Source of the DNA: Timema cristinae
Taxonomy: Eukaryota; Arthropoda; Insecta; Phasmatodea; Timematidae
Direction: 5' to 3'
Assembly: GCA_039000515.1 (NCBI GenBank)
Contig: JBCFYV010000001.1
Location: 33,626,061-33,690,060 of the forward strand
DNA: 64,000 bases
In this document: in pieces, positions 10,249 through 25,378 of the stretch
Position numbering within the stretch: position 1 is the first letter of the stretch
Layout: each line of letters starts with the position of its first letter
Notes under the pieces: model-generated
Databases searched by the model: none
What the model saw: only the letters and a program-made list of their open reading frames with translations
What the model was told of the DNA's origin: nothing
Program-made: the position numbers and the translations under genes

Positions 10249-13200
10249 CTGGAGACACATAAGAACCAATAAATAAATGAAAAATTACAATATTTAAAAT
10301 AATAGGGAATAGTTACACATTTATTAATTTTTTTTTTACAAGTAAGTACTTAACACTACTTATTATTGGAGTTTTGAGGCAGGTCAACACAAAATCGTCA
10401 TTAGCGCCTTTAAAAAAACATAATAAATTCCCCATAGGGGACGATAAATAGACATAATACAAGTGCTGTAAAAAGAGAAAAACTTAAATAGACAATACAA
10501 ATGTATTAAAATATACTTAAATTGTTCAAACTAATCAAAATATGAGATAATAATCAAGTAAGCTACTCTATAAGAGTGAGACTCAAATGGAATTTAAAAG
10601 AGTTACCTGAGTATAAAACGAAGTAAAGATGTGACTTCGTCCGCATTGTCACGTAACAAATAACTAGTGTAACATAACACTATGATTGTCCTACACCTAC
10701 CAATAGTCATTTATCTCAATAATTCCTCACACTTTCAATTCCAGCTAATATGTGAATATTATTGGAATAAATAAGTGGGAAAAGCCGTGCTTTTAAGGGG
10801 TGAAGAAACTGCATTTCAAGCTAATGAAGCAGGCATTACAAATTAACCTACAAAATTTAACAGTTTTTATTATTCAACAAGATAATTAAGAGTATGGATA
10901 GTAGATTAAAATGAAAGCAATTATTTAGCACGTGTCTTACTACCCATTCAGGTTTTTCAATAAAGTACTAACTATGCTATTGATTTTTGGGATGAGGAAG
11001 GTTGAATTTAGAGGAAGTGTACCCACATATGTGTGGAGAGAGAGAGAGAGAGCGAGCGAGACAGAGAGAGAGAAACCATTTAGGAAAATCCACCCTCAAT
11101 ACACCCAATAGATAATGAACCACGATCTCCCGATCATTAACAGTCTAAACTAATGCAAGAGTCTTAGAACATGCAGCCACCCAAGCAGGTGAAAGCAAAT
11201 TGGATAGAAATTGCAAATACATACTTTATAAACAAACTTTTGATTACAGTTATGGTATTTAAGAAAGAGGCACTTGCTCTATGTTTAATATGAGGTTTAT
11301 TTCAAAACTTGTTTGGCGAATTAAGTCAAGATATATTAGACAAAAAAAAAAGTTTCGAATATATTCTAATCAGGATATCCTAACAACCACATCACGTGAA
11401 ATTATCATAAAGCCACTGTGAAAAAGAAACCACTATTTGCATAAGATATTATCAGCTCATTTAAGAAATAATAACCTTACCGTATCATCGTCAGATGTTT
11501 TGAGGGCAGAATCCAGTGATGTCATCAAACTACTAAGCCCTTTCTTCATGCTGGAAAAACCCACGTTGAGGTTGTTGGGCAAACCTGCCATGTTAGTGAA
11601 TGGTATGGGACCATTGGCCGCTTTCAACTGTAACAATCAAACATCAAGGCATTTAGTTATTTTTTCAATACTTGAGAAAACAGGTGTTGTTGTGAAGCTG
11701 CCACAAGTCTGTTAATACTATTGATTGATTGGGTGCTTGCAGCTGTGATTTAAGATTGTGACTTGGTTTAGTTTCTTCTTTATTACTTACTAATGGACCC
11801 ATAAATTAGAATGGTCGACTTAGCATGTGTTGATTAAACTATAAACTAGTGTTGGATCAAATCCATTACCTAACTAACCCAATCCTCATTTTACTTACAA
11901 ATCCTGTAGCTCCAATTTGAATCTGAATCTTGAGAAAATAATCAATAAAGGAGAAAAATAAAATAGAATTATAGAAAATAAAAATAAATTCAACTTCTCT
12001 TCCCACAAGAACCCCAAACTCCCACACTGTATCTCCTCCCTAAAATCCACAAAGAAATAAGACCTCCGCCTGGCCGTCCGATTGTATCTGGTTGTGGCTC
12101 CCCAACTGAGAGAATTTCATCTCTGGTTGATTCACACCTACAACCCTTCGTAAAACAACTCCCCTCATTCATACAGGATACAAACCATTTCTTAGACAAA
12201 ATTCACAAAATCAAAAATCTTCCATCGAACTGTTTTCTGGTCACTATTGATGTCACAGCACTCTACACTAACATCCCTCATGTGCATGGAATGTCAGCAA
12301 TGGAGCATTACTTAGACCGCAGACCTCCTGGTTCCAAACCTACCACTTCTTTTCTGGTGGAGCTGGCTAGGATGATCCTTCAATTTAACAACTTCCGTTT
12401 TCTAGACAAACACTACCTACAGATTAAGGGCACAGCTATGGGTACACGCATGGCTCCATCATATGCAAATCTTTACATGGGACTACTAGAAGAACGCTTT
12501 CTACATTCTCAGCCCATCAAACCATATCTATGGCTTCGCTACATCGACGACATTTTCATGATCTGGCCTCACTCCGAAGAATCCTTGGACGTCTTTCTAG
12601 ATAATCTCAACAATTGCAGCCCCCTAAACTTCACCCACAATAAATCACATCATAGTCTTACCTTCCTTGATGTAAATCTGTTCCTTGAAAATAACCAAAT
12701 TCGTACCACTGTACATATAAAACCCACTAATCACCAACAATACCTCCACTACCATAGCAGCCATCCTTCATACACAAAAAGGTCTCTACCATTCAGCCTT
12801 GCCACACGAGCCAAACGGATATGTTCAGAACCCGACGATTTAACTGAATATTGCAAACAACTCTCCACAGTTTTCCAAAGTAGAGGTTACCCCAAGCCTC
12901 TAATAGACAACCAAATCTCCAGAGCACTCTCCAGGGATGACCACGACCCTCCAAAAAAAGTTGAGGACATCCCTCTCACAACCCAATACCATCCTGGTCT
13001 ACAACGTATCAACACCATCCTTAAATGTGGTTACAAATTCCTAACCAGTTCTACACAGACCCAAAACCTTCTTAGTTCACCCCCAAGAGTCACTTTCAAA
13101 CGGCCACCCAATCTCCACAATATTCTAGTCCATCCCAAACTTCCTGACCCCAAGAGATTCCGAGAAGAAAAACCTACTACCAAAGGTTCACACCCCTGCG

Positions 13201-16200
13201 GTAGCACCCGTTGCAGCACATGTGGAATACACCTACCAGCTACATCCTTCAACAGCAAAGTAACCAAATTGGAATACAAAATCCCTGGGTATTACAATTG
13301 CAAAACCAATAACTTGATATATCAACTACAGTGCAAATCATGTGATGCAGAATATATAGGCCTCACTACAGGTTCTCTCAGACAGCGAATGAACAATCAT
13401 CGCTTTGACACAAACCACAAAGATCCGGACAAGCCTGTACCCATCCATGCTAGTACCCACAACCAGGACTTTCAAACCTGCTACACCACCAAAATATTAA
13501 GAGCATTTCCCAAACAGTGCAACAGTTCTCAACTTAGACAGTGGGAACTGGCCCACCAATGGATCACCAAATCAAGATTACCACCAGGCCTCAACAGAAG
13601 ATAGTTTATTTTTTATTTCTATAATATTATTTTCCAAATTTAACATTATTATTATTATTATTTTCTCTTTTTTCTTTTTTATCTTGTCTTATTATTATTC
13701 ATCATCAGTTTTATATAAATATAAATATTAACCACAACCTAGGAATTTATTTCTACTCCCAAAAACAGTTGGCACAATTTGTTTCTAACAGTTTAATTCA
13801 AAATTTCAAGATGGAGTAATCCATTGTTTGTGTCATTTGTACTCTCTTCTTCTTTGTGTTTGATAAAGGCAACAATGCCGAAATATTATTATATTTGTGT
13901 TTAAAATGTGTGTGTGACTACTTCTACTATAGAAGACAGAAGAAAGGAAGAAGATGTCACCTTTGTGCATTGGATTCTTCCCACATCTTTCCTCTTTCCC
14001 TAGGTGGGCTTTCTTCATCAAATTTATTCTTATTCTTAGTAGTTTATTTTTCCTATTTCTTTAGTTTTATCTATTATAAAATTATCTAGCCATTGGGCCA
14101 CCTCATTTTTGAATCAGAAAATATAAATAGTAACTAAATAATGTTAATAGATTTTGTTAGAATACATTTCATCATGTGGTAAAACAACTGTTTGGGGTTT
14201 GGTTGTCACGTTGGTCCTATAATTTAGTTGGAGCTGAATCATCAATAAGTAGTATAATATCTCTAAAACAGATTCCATATCAAAATTTGAAATAAAAACA
14301 AAATTGAATGTTGAATTATTGAATATTTTTAAAGACTCATTAGTTTGAGGATTCATAGGCCTTCATCCATACTATAAACACATTTTTACAGCCTGAAAAA
14401 AATATCCATATTAGCTCTACTTCATTACTAGAGATTCAACCTTCCCATCAAGCTTGACACTTCAAACTGTGTGACCAAGAGTATGGGCAAAGTGGGGCTC
14501 TAATAGGGATCTGCATAGCATGGAGGAAAGTGGTAGAAACTCTCGGTGAGAGAGGAAGGCAAGCAAAAGCTTTTTTTCAAAAGTTTCTACAGTATAATTT
14601 GTAGGTATGTGTGTGTATACAAAAATTTGAGTTCGAGTAGCAGCTCTAACTTGATTTTTACAAAACTCAAAAAACCTGAATATTCAGAATTTTTGATTTA
14701 TTCTGAAAATTCTGAGTTTAGTTAGTAACAATATTGACAAACTCGGTGGAAACTTGGGTAATTAAGGAGAAGGAAAGAAGCAGAATCAAAATTTTGGAGA
14801 AGTACCCGCTATAAGAGTGACAAGATGGATAAGATGGGAAATGAGGGGTGAGAGGGATATTTAAGGAGGAGGAACCAGTGCAAGACAGGATAGAGAAGTC
14901 ACATCTAAGATGATATGGCCATGTTAGGAAAATGGAGGAGAAAATACCAAATAAGATGTATATTGAAGTGGAGGACAGGGGGCCAAGAGGAAGACCAAGG
15001 GACACGAGGCTAAAGGGCATGCATAGGAGTGTGATGGAGAGAAGAGAAGACTGGGTCGTGGAGGAGAGGTTGGTGGTGGTGATAATGATGATAGCTCACC
15101 GCTGGTGACTGACGCAGGTCTGGGCAGGACAGTTCCATGGAGAGGGAAGACATTTCACTAACAGGAGTGTCACACTTCTTGGCAAGTTGAGACACTGTCC
15201 CACTCGCCATCAGTTCTTCAGGGATGCTCGACGAGTCCGGAAGCATTGACTCCAAGTCACCACCCACATATTCTTTACCAGGGGATTGAGAAGGCATCAC
15301 GAGAGTAACTTCAACCTGATGAAATATTGTGACTTCATTAAATTGATAATACAGCAATCTAAAGACATTATCCTCTTCTTTATTTATTGTTTATGTGAAA
15401 ATCATATTCAAAAACAAAATATTTTCTCCCTTATTCAAGCATTTAAAAACAGTCTTTGTAATAAAATATGTCAAAATATAAATAAAGATTTAATCCTCAA
15501 ATTCAGGCTTAGGTTACATATATGTAAATAACCTAATACAACATAGCGCAAAATACCAATTCCAGGTTTAATATGTCATTAAAATTCTAATTTGTGAATG
15601 CCAGATATTCTGCAGGTTCAAGATGATAAGTTAAATGAAAATATGATAAGATTAAAAGAGGTAAAATAAAAGAAATATAACATAGTCAATGAAATATTAA
15701 TATAACAGGATAATTCATACATATCAGTTACAGGTTTAGGATGAGATGTACTTGGTTCATTTCTCAACAAACAGTAAAGTAATGCGAGAGTTGTTTCAAA
15801 ACCAAGAAAACTCAGAGAGTTGAAGCAGCTAGCATGAATTTTGTGTTTAGAAAGTTAGGTTAAAGTTTGTATTAGCACTAACACAAAAAAAATTTTTGCT
15901 ACCTGAGCAAATATCAATTAACACTGGGAAAAAAAAAGCAAATTAATAAACAACTTTTATTCATGGATGGATTGAAGATTTTAAATTAATTAACTTATAA
16001 AAGAAAAAGAAATGCAAGAATGTTGCAAATCTATTCTATATGCATACGATTTATTTGTAAATAATAAAAAATAAGCCTGTGAAGTAGCAAGTATTCTTAA
16101 ATCGATGCCATCAGTAAATCATTAAATTAAGATAGCCAAAAGCTATTGTGAACAAAGACCTATAGGTAATGAATAACCAGTTCATTATTAAAGATAAAAC

Positions 16201-19200
16201 AAAAGAAAGAAAGCGGCTCAGGATTGGCTGCCACAATTCACAAAAACAGAATGAGGCTGGTGAGAATTTGGTTTAGAATTGAAATCCAGAAGGTAAATCA
16301 TAGCGTGGTCAGCCTGAGAAAAGATGGAGGTGGACAGTAGAAGAAAACCCTCAACCTAATTTTAGATCTAGACAAAATAAAGGAAAGTGTTAGTATGAGC
16401 TTACAAAATAATAAACTTTTATAATAAAGGAATTTGATAAAACTAAAGAAAGAGGAAAAATAAACTACTAAGAATAAGAATAAATTTGATGAAGAAAGCC
16501 CACCTAGGGAAAGAGGAAAGATGTGGGAAGAATCCAATGCACAAAGGTGACATCTTCTTCCTTTCTTCTGTCTTCTATAGTAGAAGTAGTCACACACACA
16601 TTTTAAACACAAATATAATAATATTTCGGCATTGTTGCCTTTATCAAACACAAAGAAGAAGAGAGTACAAATAACACATTGTTTGTGTTATTTGTACTCT
16701 CTTCTTCTTTGTGTTTGATAAAGGCAACAATGCCGAAATATTATTATATTTGTGTTTAAAATGTGTGTGTGACTACTTCTACTATAGAAGACAGAAGAAA
16801 GGAAGATGTCACCTTTGTGCATTGGATTCTTCCCACATCTTTCCTCTTTCCCTAGGTGGGCTTTCTTCATCAAATTTATTCTTATTCTTAGTAGTTTATT
16901 TTTCCTCTTTCTTTAGTTTTATCAAATTCCTTTATTATAAAATTATCTAGCCATTGGGCCACCTCATTTTTGAAAAATAACAAACTTATTATATTTGGAA
17001 GAAGGTATAGGAAAGGTGGATAGAAACATATAAAAGGGGGACAGACACAAAATGGCCATTACAATGAAAAGAAGAACACAGTTCACACGTTACACTGCTG
17101 CCAATGTACAGGTTACCTCTTAAAGAAAATTGATCGTCACCGCCCAATACCCCGACCTAGGTTTCAATAAGATTATTAAAGGTCCTGATTCTTATTTTTT
17201 TGTCTATACAGTTTATATTTATTCCAAAAATCCTATCTTCCCTCAGTTACTTCTGTCCACACCTTTATATAAAAAAATATAATATACATTTCATATGCAA
17301 CTAATTAAATTTCTCATAACATTATGGATTAAGACCAATCAAGAATATTTTGGTCACACTCAAATATTATTTAAAAGTACTTGACATATTTGCATGTTTA
17401 AAAGACTTAAAGATCGAATTTTAATGACAATGTTGTTTAGTAACGACAAAAATACAGCAAGATCGACTGTTCAATCATGATCAACCAGTTGCCAATCTCT
17501 TGTTTAAACCACTGATAATTAGTATAAAAGCTATAGAAAAAAATATTTTAACTCGAAATATATAAACAAACTAATATTTTCTCAAATCCATTAAATCTCA
17601 AATATAATTAAGAACTCAAGGGATCCAAAGGTCCTAATCCAAATTAAAATCTAGGACAATATTGATTTTTATATGGATATACATAATTAGCTATAAGGCA
17701 TACAAAAAACTTTTTGAAGTTAAGCTAGCATTTGTTCTCAATCTACCTGTGGCAGTATCGCACCAACAGAGATAGAGCTTCCGCCCTCCCTCTGTAGGAT
17801 CCTGTTGGAATCAAGCGAGAGGAAGGTTGCGAGCTCAGCCACATCTTCTGAGAGGCGTAGAAGGAACAGGAATTGGTAGTGGTTTAATTGGACGCTGACC
17901 AGAGTAGTCACGTGAGTGAGTGCATGGATATCTGCCGTTGAAACACTTGGGTCGCTGCTTATGCTAACTTTGAAGAAACAACATTGGAAATTTTCATAAT
18001 AGTGTCAGGAATCATAGTAACAATTATGAAAGTGTGGTCATATTTTGTATTTATAATTAATATCTATATATAATTGAGGCTCTTTTTATTGACAATATTT
18101 TTTGTTTATTTAGACTACTAAACAAACTGAAGGTTTAATGATAAAAAAAACTTATAACAACTTAGCATTGGGCCACCTCATCGCTAAACAAACACAACTA
18201 ATAATAATAATATAATGAATCCTGAATTATTCACACCTTTCTTGTTTTACATCATGTTAAAACTATCTAAGTCCAACTTTCATAGGAAGAGCCTTTTAGA
18301 AAATATTAACTTTCTTTACTGTTAACAGTGATAACATTTTAGTACAAGTACATTATAAGTGTTATTTTATAGGTGGGTACATGCAAATATGAGGTTATTT
18401 TAAGGCTAAAAGTGGTGTTATTTTTCTCAAAAAGTGATATTATTTACATCAATACGAGTTGCGTTAATGGTTATTAAAAAAAAATTAAGTCCAGAAAACG
18501 GTAGCATTGCTTCTGGATACCCAATCATTTATACACCAACATTAGGATACTAGCATATGATGGTGAGCAGACATATATTTAATTTTTTTCATAAGTTATA
18601 AAATGACTCCATTACTAATCAATGTGATGATATTGTATTCTGGACTTGTCCCAAAATGAGTATGATATATATTATTTATTTCTCCACATCAAGTTAAATG
18701 TAAAATACACTTTTTGTACATTGTTAACTAAATTAACACTTATATGAAAACATTGTCATTGTGGCCAGATTATTTTTCTAAGGTTTGTTCTTTTTGTTGA
18801 TCAGAACATTGTAGTACATCACAAGAAATCTTTGAAACAACTTTTGAACATGGTAACTAAACTGCCTCCTCACATGTCTTTTGCAAATTCATTTGACAAA
18901 TCCTCCTCTTCCTTGGACGTATTTAAGAGTGATTACCTATGCCTGGCGTCTGATACGTCTCGAAATCTTAGACACTCTTATTTATATTTTTCTGATTTGA
19001 CCTGTTTAATGCAGGAATACCTGTGGTTCCATGATACAGTAATGTCACAGAACTTGCATAAAATTGTCTACATTTTTTGTTCGTATTGTGCATTGACTAT
19101 TTATTAACATATTCGGAGAGAAATCAAATATAAATACAAATCAAACCTTTCACAATTAGTAGTGTCAAGCTCGATCTCATTACTTTCGAGTTTTACAAAT

Positions 19201-22200
19201 AGCAATATCGAAATAATCGGCTGTTAATCTATGTTTACACCATATATGACTGCTCATAGCAAGGTATTGAAATGTGTAAGTAAGTAGAAATCGTTATTTT
19301 TGATGTTAAGTTGTTAACCTAATAAACAGCCTAAATATCCTGTGATCCGTTTTATACATTTAAAATCCACAAAAACAGATATTATGTGTATGGACGACAA
19401 CCCTGTCATTGCACTTTTGTGAGTGCTACCAGGTTGAAAATCCTATTGTATGGCGTGGTATTTGCCAAATTACAAATCAATTCGGTTTTTTTTTTAAAAA
19501 AAACCTTGAATTTGTGTTAATCACGTGAAAACACTATAATTCGAGTTATCACAAATGCAAATTTGGCATGTCCCGAATATAGGTAATGATGAGGTGGTAT
19601 GCAATTTCCACTTTCAATTCGAAGTGAACTCAAATCGAATATATAAAATATTCTCGAAGCAGGATCGAAATTAGAATATTTTTTGTTTGTTATTTTATGC
19701 TTTAAAGATATATATATATATATTATATAATATATATATAAAAAATGCTTTAATAATATATATATAATTTAAATTTATAGCAATTCAAGTACTTCAGAAT
19801 GTTTTCCATTTGTGTATTAATTTGTAATGTACAAAACATCTCAGAATGGCAGTAATTGAGTATAAATTGAGATTAGCTGTAATTATTTTATTGACTAATC
19901 TTTGAAGTAAGATCTTTTTTAAAAAGACAAGTCAAAGCGGATGTTTGTTTAGAAGCCAAGTCGGAGGTTTTAAGCTTCGCACACCCTTATTATTGATAAT
20001 ATCTAACAAAAGTGAAATTCGCAGATCAAATGACTTGATTTGTGAATACATGAAAGTAGATCTAGCTACTTTCTAGCTGAAAGATGAGACCCTTCCAATG
20101 AAAATATGACAAGACATTTCAAAAGCACACAGATCTTACTCAACAAAGTCTCTCAAAGACGGTTATTGGCTGTGTAACGCTTTAACAATCATGCCTGCAA
20201 TGTAAGACCAAGATCAATAATATGTTCAAAAAATAAAGACAAATAGTTTGAATGTGAATAAAAAATAATGGGCCTATACTAAACATTAAATAAATCGATA
20301 ATAAAATTAATGTAAAAATGCTGAGAGAATATATAATAGTATTGTGTCAAGATGAATTACCTTCATTGGGGTTAAGAGTGAGGTTCACCCAAAGCGTGAG
20401 GGGGAATGCGTCGAGGAAGGGAACCGGTTGATTGGGCCCCACAGATGTGGCACCCATGAAGTCGCCCCACACAGGCTCCAAGTGAATGCACCAAACATCC
20501 CTGGCTTCTGTCCACAGCAATGTGCGATCCATCTGCTTTATAAGTTCTATAATTGTTGTCGCAGAAAGCACAGGTGTGGGCCGAATGTTGTCACTACCTG
20601 GACATATAAAAACCCAAATATCATTAAATTACACCCAGCACTTTCAAAAAATAATCTGATTGAAATAATAAGAGAGAAACTCCGGAAGGTAATGCGACTT
20701 CAGGATTCAGTTGATAAAGTTAAGGATGAGGGTGGTTGAATTTAGAGTAAGTGTACCCACATTTGTGTGGAAGGATAGTGAAAACCCATTTAGAGAAAAC
20801 CTCCCTCAGTACACCCAACCAGGATTAGAACCCCATCTTTGTGTCATCAGCATTTAGTCTATTGTGATATTGACACCTTAGATCATGGAGCCACTGAAGC
20901 AGGTTTAAATTAATTAATTTAAATAGTAAATAAAATATTTTGATAAGCATATAAAATATTGTAATTAGTCTTGGGCAGACCACATGGCATCAACTCACCA
21001 GACACATGTTTAAGGAACTTGTCTGTGACCACATGAAAGTCACCAGGTTGTGCTGGGAAGTCTACACCAAAGAAAAGGGAGCCCATTTGGTAATTCTCGA
21101 TACATTTGGCAAGGTCTGCCCGCGAGCTGCGCTCCATGCTGCGAACATTAGTAATGGAAGCTCGTGACACCTGGAAGTGAAGGGACTTAGGCCTGTCCTT
21201 TTGACTAGAATGTTCTGTGGTGCTTTCAAATATTATCTGAAAATAAAACATTAGTTTGTTAGTAGGAATATGTAAATATACCAATTTTCAAGCTTTAAAT
21301 AGACAGGCTCATTTATGGGCTTACAATTTTGAGCTCCTTGAAAAAGGTTCTTTCTTTGACTTTAATTGGTGGCTGGTGATTAATGACTAATTGTTTACTC
21401 TTCTCTCTACTTGTTGGGAAGTTTTGTGCCAATGAAGTGTGAGGGTTGGGAATTGGGGAAGGGGGAGAGAAAAACCTAACAAAGAATATTTTTTTAACAC
21501 CTTAAATGTCTTTTCATCATGTAAGGTAAGAAACAACGTTTCACACGCATAGAAAGCAACCGGTAAAATTATTAATTTGTATATTCTGAGATTTACATTC
21601 TTTGAAAGCAGGTGAGAAGTCAACAAATTACTGACCGAATAAAAGTATGCATTACCTAAATCTTTTATTTTCCTAATTTCCAATTTAATATTGTTATTGC
21701 TAGTTAAAATTGTTACTAGCTATTTAAAATTATTAATGCTGTCAAATAATTAGTTGTTCAAAGTAATCTCTAATTATATTTGGAAGAAGGTATAAGAAAG
21801 GTGGATAGAAACATATAAGGTCTATTTGACACTCTTTACTAATTTCTATTTCTCCATTTTATATAAGAAATAAAGTGCATTAAGCAAAATATAATAAATA
21901 CATAACAAATAAATATGAGAGAATTGTAGAAAAAACAAACCACAAATAAAAGTAAAAACTCTAACACGTATTTACATAATACTACTACTTCCTGAGGAAG
22001 ATGCAATGAAAGCATCAAAATATTGAAGTGTGTGTAAATATGTGTTAGTGTTTTTATTTTTTTCTGTTATGAAGGTATGAGCTCACTCGAGGCATGATGG
22101 CTTCCAGCTTGATGTCTACATAGCCCAAAGACTCTCCTTGCTGGGTTCTGGTAGAAAGCAAAGACTGTTGCAAAGCTAGAAGGAAGGAATTGAGCCACAG

Positions 22201-25200
22201 ACAGCTGAATGTGTCATATTTAACCTGCACCGGGTTCACCTGAATGTAGAACTTGGCGGCAGGCACTGAAAATAACAGTTTAAGAGGGTATGAGTCTGTG
22301 GTAAAACTATAGGTTTAAAACAAATGAGTTTAAGGGGGTAAGAGACTATTAAAACTGGGATTATTTCTACTTTTAAATCAAAGGGATTAAAGATGAGATG
22401 AGTTTTGTGTAAAAACTAGGTTTTAAATCAAGAGGGTTGAAGAGGATATGATTAAGTTAACTGAATATCTGCCAAGTGCACGAGTCTCAATCACGTGATC
22501 TGGTAAGAAAACATAGTCTGGGCAGACCCCGTGAGAAACAAGAAGGTCTGAGTGAGAACAGTTTGATTGAGGCATAGGCCGGAAACGGTCTTACGACTGC
22601 AAGGATCGCAGTAAGCTAGTTTTACCGCCAGGGCTGAGAACGACCTTGTTAAGAGGAGGTCGCAAATAGTGTTACAGTGATAAAAATCTAAAGTGTTCTT
22701 ACTATAGGTAAAATGAAGCCTGTAATTGGGCGATCCAAGCCGGCAGTGTATCGTATGATATATTTCAACAAAGTTAATGTATAGTCTAACTTACACAGGT
22801 AACGTCTCAGGACATAGCTAAACTCGAGACTAGCCTCGTTTAGTCAAGTGATCGAGTATCTCTTGCTGGAAAATGTGTCATAGTGTTTTTAAATGTATTG
22901 TGTAATTGAGGCATGTAATAAAGTTCATAGCATGATGTCAAATAGACAGTGTTACCATTTATAAGAACAAGTCTCTATTTAAGTGTTATGAACAAGAGGT
23001 GAACAGTAACCAGCCATAGACCCGACAGCTAAACACGTTTCCGCTCTGCGCAGAAATAAAAAGCTGGACCCGGACAACAACAACAAAAATCGGGCTACAC
23101 GCTTAATAAATTTGGAAAGTTATTTTTCAAAGGGAGTTTCTCTGGAAATTTAAAAACAATGTATAACTGTATGAGTGAAAAGAGTGTGTAGAGTGAATTG
23201 AGAAGAGACAAAATACACTTACTTTAAATCATTGTACATTGTTTCTACATGGTTTCCAAAAAAATATATTGACAAGTAAACAAGAACTTTACTCAATCCA
23301 GATTATAAAAAAATTATTTGATATTAAAGACAGTTGTAATGGTTAGCAAGTGTGTTAGCAAGTGTATTTTTTTTTAATCTATGTCTATTGCATGGTTTCT
23401 TAATAACTTAGGTATGAGGAAAGAAGTTTAGAGCAAATAGGCTAAAATGAAAATCCAGAATTAACACCCTTCCCCCCCACACACATATATACAAATGTGA
23501 AATGTATAGTATATTCATTATTTGGACACAAGTTTTTGTTCCTATGATTGTTTTTTAACTAAATTCAAAAATAAATACAATTAAGCTTAGTGTGTGATTT
23601 GAACTCTATTTTAAACAGTTTTATTATTAAATCTTCATTTCGTATCAGATTAAGAACCTTTTCACTATGAAATCTTTAAATCATATTTAATTGAAACTTT
23701 CTCCACTAAAAATTCAAAACTTAAAAAACTTTTCACTGTAAAACCTTTGATTCAGATTTGAAACCTTTAATCATATCGGATTAAATTCAAACATAATATT
23801 CTAATGTAAAGTATAATATTTGAGTCAGAATTGAGTTGAGTTAGTAAACAAATATTTGAATCCAATTCAAAATAGAAAGTCTTAGATTCGCATCAGCTTA
23901 AAAGTATTTAATTATTAATTTTTTTTTCTCTGTATCTTTCTACTTGTTTAGATTATATAAATATGTGATAATTACTCTACAGAAGTAGGGACGAGGAAGA
24001 AAGCATTTTAGAGGTAACCTATTCAAATTTGTGTGGAAGAAGAGTGGACAGCCATTTAGGAAAACACCCCTCAGTGGACCTGGCTGGGATTCAAACCCTG
24101 ATCTTCTCATGATTAGCAGGCCTGTCTAACTCAAGAGTGAGGTCTTAAGATTATTTGGCCAATGAATCGGATTTTTACTTAATTGTTTACATATAAAATT
24201 ATCAGGTTAATTATTTAAAAACAAAATGACTACAGTACTCACGAGGAAAGGGAATATCACCAGGATAATAATAGTAAGTGAACTCGGCGTGAAGAATCGT
24301 TATGTCCTCGGGCATGGAGAACCTTTGCCTGTCCCCTGAAACAAGTTAGCTTGGTTAAACAATTTAAAAAATATATATATATATATATAAAAAATCACAA
24401 GCATAATGAAACTGAATAAATTTGATGAGGATCATAACTAATAATAATATTGCACATGATTAATTTGTGATAGATTTTAATTTTAATGATATTTGGATTT
24501 GAAATCAATAATTATCAGTAAAGAAATAGAGGCATTGATATTTATGTAAAATAATAGTAATTCTCTCATGAATTCCAAAATAGTTTCAGAACAAATAAAA
24601 TAGGTATGTCGTTGTCAACTGTTTCCAGCCCGAGGTCTGGTCAGTTTAGTAAAATGCCTCCATCTTCCACTATCTTTCTCCCATTCTTCCACCTTTAATC
24701 GCTTCTATTTTACTCCCCACACTTTCACGCTTTCTGTTCCTCCCATCTCTTTCGTTCTCTCCCTTGTTGTTATTTTTCTATATACTTTATCTCCATCATT
24801 CTCTTTGGTATTGTCTCTGTTTCCATCATCATAACATGTCCATACCATCTCAGTATTACTTCCTCTACTATCTCATGTACTCCCTGTACCCCCACTCTTT
24901 CCCGGATAATTCCATTCCTAATCTTGTTCCTCCTTTTGACAGCTAACATGATCCTCACAAACTTCATTCCTATGGCCTCCACCTTCCTTGTCTCTCTTAC
25001 AGTCAATGTATGTTTCTAATTCATCTTGTGAATGTGTGGAATGCCAGGTCACCACCGTGGTTCGGATTCCACGTTAAACTGTAGGTCCTTCATTTCATCT
25101 CACAATCACCCTACCATTACACATTAGCGTAAGAGCATATAACCCGAACGGGTAGAAAGACGCGGTGATAATAATAATAATAATAATAATATAAATAATA

Positions 25201-25308
25201 ATAATAATAATAATATAAATAATAATAATAATTATAATAATAATTATAATAATAATAATAATTATAATAATAATTATAATAATAATTATAATAATAATAA
25301 TAATAATA

Positions 25309-25378
<70 letters not shown>

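Noticed and set aside
13833..14089. ORFs on both strands at 13.8-14.1 and again at 16.3-16.95 kb with identical peptides
   Set aside because: The identity comes from the non-coding Penelope 3' unit being present three times; the frames are open by chance and overlap on opposite strands.
21990..22030. Cctgaggaagatgc...gcatcaaaa, another ribozyme-like block
   Set aside because: The GAAA after stem II is absent (it reads CAAA), so there is no valid core. It may be a decayed Penelope-type end.
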